Shown here: piece after piece, positions 6,855-10,193 of the stretch | How positions within the stretch are numbered: the first letter of the stretch is position 1 | Layout of the letters: every line of letters begins with the position of its first letter | Source of the DNA: Pyropia haitanensis | Lineage: Eukaryota; Rhodophyta; Bangiophyceae; Bangiales; Bangiaceae | Direction of reading: 5' to 3' | Length of the DNA: 10,193 bases | Assembly: GCA_008729055.1 (NCBI GenBank) | Contig: SDUX01000131.1 | Location: 1 to 10,193 of the forward strand | Position numbers and translations under genes: made by a program | The notes under the pieces: generated by a model | What the model saw: the letters and a program-made list of their open reading frames with translations, nothing else | Database searches by the model: none | Told to the model about the DNA's origin: nothing

Positions 6855-8150
6855 CTACGCAACTACCAACACAAAATAGTTTTTCTTTCCTCGCTGAAGC
6901 AATACAAACTTGTTATTGATCAAATCCGTTTCCGAAATCAAATAGTCTTCCTTTACTTTCTGTTTGTTCACGGAAATGGAGTTTTGCTTCAACTCCCTCC
7001 GTGCCTCCCCGTTAGAGCCCAAAAATCCCGTTTTGGCAGCTAGGGCTCCGATCATGTCCAGGCCAGGATTCAGTTCTCCCTTGGAGATTTGCGCTTGAGG
7101 CACCCCATCAAATACATCCAAAAACGTATTTTTCATCCAAGGCTTTTAGATCTTCTGAGGTGGATTTTCCAAAAAGGATATTGCTGGCCTTAATGGCATT
7201 TTCCAAATCCTCCTTGGAATGTACCATAGTTGTAATTTCTTCGGCCAGTTTCTTTGCAAGCCCCTTAAATGGGGTTCTTGCTGATGTTGTTCCACAAGTT
7301 CACCAATTTCCTCCTGGTTCAGAAACGTAAAAATCTTGATGTATTTTTCGGCATCCTCATCCGAAGTGTTCAACCAGTACTGATAAAATCGGTAAGGTGA
7401 AGTTCTTTTGGCATCCAACCAAACGTTTCCACCTTCGGTCTTTCCAAATTTGGTGCCATCCGCCTTTGTAATCAGCGGACAGGTCAACGCAAAACCTTTT
7501 CCTCCTCCAATTCGTCTAATCAACTCTGTTCCCGTGGTAATGTTCCCCCACTGATCACTGCCTCCCATCTGGAGGGTACAATTATGGTTTTGATAGAGGT
7601 AAAGAAAATCATAGCCTTGAACCAATTGATAGGTGAATTCCGTAAAGGACATCCCTTCCTTGGCATCCGATGAAAGTCGTTTCTTTACCGAATCCTTGGC
7701 CATCATATAGTTTACCGTAATATGCTTCCCAACATCCCGGATGAAGTCCAAGAATGAAAAGTTTTTCATCCAATCGTAATTGTTCACAAGAACCGCTGCA
7801 TTGGGCCTATCACTTTCAAAATCCAAGAAACGGGCCAACTGGGCCTTAAGTGCCTCCTCATTGTGCCGTAATGTTGCCTCGTCCAATAGGTTCCGCTCAG
7901 CAGATTTGCCGGAAGGGTCCCCGATCATCCCAGTAGCACCGCCGACCAAAGCAAATGGTTTGTGCCCTGCCAACTGAAAATGGCGTAACATCATAACGCT
8001 CACCAAATGGCCAATATGTAACGAGTCCGCCGTGGGGTCTATGCCCACATATGCAGCTTGCATTTCTTCCATAAGGTGTTTCTCTGCCCCGGGCATGATA
8101 TCATGTACCATACCTCGCCATTGCAATTCCTGCACAAAGTTCTTTTCCAT
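6855..8150 (-). CDS. tyrS: Tyrosyl-tRNA synthetase (two frameshifts near the C-terminus)
   Basis: The enzyme charges tRNA-Tyr with tyrosine in the cytoplasm. It is a class I synthetase of about 430 residues, the usual bacterial length. Seen in order: [14 protein letters not shown] with the HIGH signature, [14 protein letters not shown], the tyrosine-pocket stretch [25 protein letters not shown], and KFGKT as the KMSKS equivalent. The C-terminal S4-like RNA-binding domain ([13 protein letters not shown] to [14 protein letters not shown]) ends at the TAG at 6855. Frame slips lie near 7257 (a lost G in GGCTTGGC context) and near 7128 (an extra base beside an A run). Both fall in the region linking the catalytic and S4 domains. 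Since the gene is normally essential, these are best read as sequence errors. The start is the ATG read from 8150; a GTG three codons earlier is possible but less likely. Confidence 0.97.
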
Positions 8151-8171
8151 TACTTTCACTTAGAATAGCTG

Positions 8172-8179
8172 CAAATATA
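8172..8179 (-). promoter_or_regulatory. -7 element of the tyrS promoter
   Basis: On the minus strand TATATTTG (8179 to 8172) matches the Bacteroidetes -7 consensus fully and ends 21 bp before the ATG at 8150. The best -33 candidate is TTTA (8207 to 8204), 24 bp upstream, slightly too far, so the -33 element is uncertain. No T-box-like leader fits in this 84-bp gap. Confidence 0.5.
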
Positions 8180-8234
8180 AAATGAAGATCTTACTTCCCT
8201 GAATAAATCCAAAGCAAATAGGTATTTTTACGAA

Positions 8235-9231
8235 ATGATTTTGGTTACCGGAGGTACTGGATTGATTGGTTCCCATTTGCTGTTTCAACTGGCCAAAAGT
8301 GGAAATACTATAAGGGCCATCTATCGAAGTGAGAAGTCCCTTAAAAAAGTTACCAAAGTCTTTGGATACTACACTGAAAACCCAACTCAACTGCTTGAAC
8401 GAATTTCCTGGGTACAGGGTGATATTACAGACATAGCTTCCATGGAAGCGGCATTCGATGGAGCCCACTACGTCTACCACTGTGCGGCTTTGATTTCTTT
8501 TGATCCAAGACAGTTGGATGATTTGATCAAAACCAACACTGAGGGTACCGCCAACATTGTCAATCTGTGTGTAGCCCACCAAGTGAAAAAGTTGTGCTAT
8601 GTAAGCTCCATAGCGGCAATAGGAAAGCAACAAAAGGGAAGATATCCACTGAAAACAATGAATGGACAGACACCAATGTTTCCGTTTACGGCCTTACCAA
8701 ACACGATGCCGAGCTGGAGGTTTGGAGGGGCTCACTGGAGGGCTTGCCCGTAGTGGTAGTAAACCCAGGCGTTGTTTTTGGGCCCGGATTCTGGAGATCT
8801 GGAAGCGGTTCTTTTTTCACCTATGCCAATAAGGGCAAAAAGTCTTTTCTCCCTGGGGCACTGGATTTGTATCTGTAAATGATGTTACCAAGGCCATGAT
8901 AACTCTCATGGAATCAGATATTGAACGTGAGCGGTTTATCTTGGTGAGTGAGAATCTCAGCTATGGTGAGATCTTAAAACGGATTGCAAAAAAATTGAAA
9001 GTCCAAGAACCTATAAAACAAGCTCCTTTTTGGGCACTGGAACTTTTTTGGAGATGGGATGGATTTCGTAGCAAAGTTCTTGGAAAGCGGCGAAGACTCA
9101 CCAAAAATATGGTCAAAGGCTTCCGCCAACAAGAAACCTACAGTTCGGAGAAAATAAGGACAATGCTGGATTTTGAGTTTGACAACCTAGAGGACATTTT
9201 GACTTTTTGTTGCGAAAAATTTAAAAATTAA
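8235..9231 (+). CDS. NAD-dependent epimerase/dehydratase family protein (extended SDR, two frameshifts)
   Basis: This is an extended short-chain dehydrogenase of about 332 residues with a Rossmann fold. The N-terminus MILVTGGTGLIGSHLL carries the GxxGxxG dinucleotide-binding loop, which fixes the start at 8235. Next come GDITD (adenine-side Asp), VYHCAALISF, the catalytic-region SSIAAIG, and YGLTK, the YxxxK active site (near 8686-8700). VVVNPGVVFGPG follows, the substrate-side segment typical of the epimerase and dihydroflavonol-4-reductase-like group. The C-terminal part is basic (WDGFRSKVLGKRRRLTK). Frame slips lie near 8624 (lost A or G) and in the G run at 8855-8858 (lost G, restoring PGGTGF). 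The substrate cannot be told; candidates are nucleotide sugars or small carbonyl compounds. It diverges from tyrS and converges with the DUF4296 gene, overlapping it by 4 bp. Confidence 0.92.
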
Positions 9232-9647
9232 TCTTCCTTGGCTTCTCTCAGGGTTTTAATGGAATCCTTTCTTCGTTTTCCTGCCTCCCTTACACTATCA
9301 TTCCTTTTCTTGGTTCGCCCTTCCATAGCTTTCTTTCGTTTCTCCAACCGGGCATCAATCTCCTCATATATGGCCTGATATTCCAAAGGGATGGAGGCGT
9401 AATACAAATCGCTTTGGGCAAGACGGGCACTATCTATCTGATATTTTTGGTAAAGAAATTCCATAATGGTCAACTCCTTATGCTCCAAGATCGGCTTGAT
9501 GTTGTTTTGGGCTGCTTTCAGCAGCGCCAAGTCGTGTAGGATGTTCACCATTTCCTCTTTTGGAATCAGGTTTTCGGGTTTTTCAATGACCTCCTCTCCA
9601 CAGGAAAGAAAAAGCAATGCCAAAATGAAGGTTACAGTTCGTTTCAT
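9228..9647 (-). CDS. DUF4296 lipoprotein
   Basis: This is an unbroken 139-residue frame. A lipoprotein signal peptide, MKRTVTFILALLFLSCGEE, has the lipobox FLSC, so the mature protein starts at Cys16. The conserved front part (LIPKEEMVNILHDLALLKAA) is the recognisable DUF4296 signature, a helical domain found almost only in Bacteroidota. The C-terminal third is very charged (RLEKRKKAMEGRTKKRNDS onward, many Lys, Arg and Glu) and is probably a long exposed helix or coiled coil. It starts 2 bp after the dihydroorotase stop, so the two are surely co-transcribed. A role in the cell envelope is plausible from the lipid anchor, but no function is established that I know of. Its stop overlaps that of the epimerase gene. 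Confidence 0.92.
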   Translation of the reverse strand: MKRTVTFILALLFLSCGEEVIEKPENLIPKEEMVNILHDLALLKAAQNNIKPILEHKELTIMEFLYQKYQIDSARLAQSDLYYASIPLEYQAIYEEIDARLEKRKKAMEGRTKKRNDSVREAGKRRKDSIKTLREAKED

Positions 9648-9649
9648 TT

Positions 9650-10193
9650 TTACCTATTAAAAGTCAATCGCTTTGCCCTTCGCTCAGCGGCAAACCCGCC
9701 CTGGTCATAAGCCAAAAGGCCATTCACAAAGGTTCGCATAATTTGAGTATCAAAAGTAACACCTTCAAAGGGTGACCAACCGCATTTATAGAAAATATTG
9801 GCTTTTTTAACCTCGTTTTTGGAATTTGGGTCAACCTGGACCAAATCAGCAAAATAGCCTTCACGGATATAGCCCTTCGGTCAATGTCGAATAATTTAGC
9901 TGGATTGTGGCACATTTTTTTCCACCACTTTGGTCAACTCTATTTTCCCTTCCTTTTCCTTCTGTAGCATAGCCTGGAGCGCATGTTGTACCAATGGGCC
10001 TCCAGAAGGTGCTTTGGTGTACGGATTGTCTTTCTCTTCCAGGGTATGCGGCGCATGGTCCGTGGCCACTACATCAATGCGATCGTCTAAAAGTGCTTCC
10101 CATAATTTTTCGCGGTCCGTCTTTGCTTTTACGGCCGGATTCCACTTGATCAAAGTACCCTTTTTGTCATAATCCTCATCTGAAACCAATAGA
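9650..10193 (-). CDS. pyrC: Dihydroorotase, C-terminal part (cut by window edge, two frameshifts)
   Basis: Dihydroorotase is a zinc amidohydrolase that closes carbamoyl-aspartate to dihydroorotate in pyrimidine synthesis. Only the last 180 or so residues lie here. Visible are GTLIKWNPAVK, DRIDVVATDHAPHTLEEK (the Asp and His of the active site), a PSGGPLVQHALQAML stretch, CHNPAKLFDI and REGYFADLVQVDP, all characteristic of the Bacteroidetes enzyme. The frame slips in the A run at about 9916-9922 (one extra base) and near 9882 (one lost G). With both corrected it reads through to the TAA at 9650. The N-terminal metal-binding HxH motif is outside the window. The gene lies just upstream of DUF4296, 2 bp apart. 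An allantoinase or other cyclic amidohydrolase is a less likely alternative. Confidence 0.93.

Noticed and set aside
8160..8633. 157-codon open frame on the minus strand, just upstream of tyrS
   Set aside because: It overlaps the epimerase N-terminal half, which has a full Rossmann motif; the minus protein looks random, and its end covers the tyrS promoter.

Overview
The window looks like chromosomal DNA from a marine-type Flavobacteriaceae member (Bacteroidota). Evidence: moderately AT-rich DNA, Bacteroidetes -7 promoter elements of the form TANNTTTG, a TonB-dependent receptor with an N-terminal carboxypeptidase-regulatory-like domain, two type IX secretion (T9SS) type A C-terminal sorting domains, a DUF4296 lipoprotein, and the neighbourhood dihydroorotase / DUF4296 / NAD-dependent epimerase / tyrS, which I recall as typical of this family. 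No mobile element, CRISPR array, tRNA or rRNA was seen.

Layout. Positions 1-135 (minus) hold the 5' end of a PhoB-type response regulator. The 189-bp gap to the next gene carries a divergent promoter region with a ladder of TTAACA-like hexamers, mostly 11 bp apart, resembling Pho boxes. Positions 325-3188 (plus) hold a TonB-dependent receptor, followed 23 bp later by a beta-helix-like lipoprotein (3212-4385) and a strong terminator. Next come two small tandem proteins that are little more than a signal peptide plus a T9SS sorting domain (4534-4843 and 4986-5309), a second terminator, and a LuxE-family acyl-protein synthetase (5365-6350). On the minus strand, tyrS (8150-6855) precedes an uncharacterised lipoprotein (6788-6358) that converges on the acyl transferase. 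On the plus strand, an NAD-dependent epimerase (8235-9231) diverges from tyrS and overlaps by 4 bp the end of a DUF4296 lipoprotein (9647-9228, minus), which lies 2 bp behind a dihydroorotase cut by the window edge (10193-9650, minus).

How the genes may work together. The left third reads as a phosphate-starvation module: a PhoB-like regulator, Pho-box-like operator repeats, and an outer-membrane receptor plus lipoprotein that could take up a phosphorus-containing nutrient. The regulon and substrate are inferred. The right third is housekeeping: pyrimidine synthesis, tRNA charging and an SDR enzyme.

Data quality. Nearly every gene, including ones expected to be essential (tyrS, dihydroorotase), is split by single-base indels, several of them at homopolymers, and 2030-3120 is worse. 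The simplest reading is an error-rich assembly, not gene decay. The gene spans below are therefore given across the breaks.
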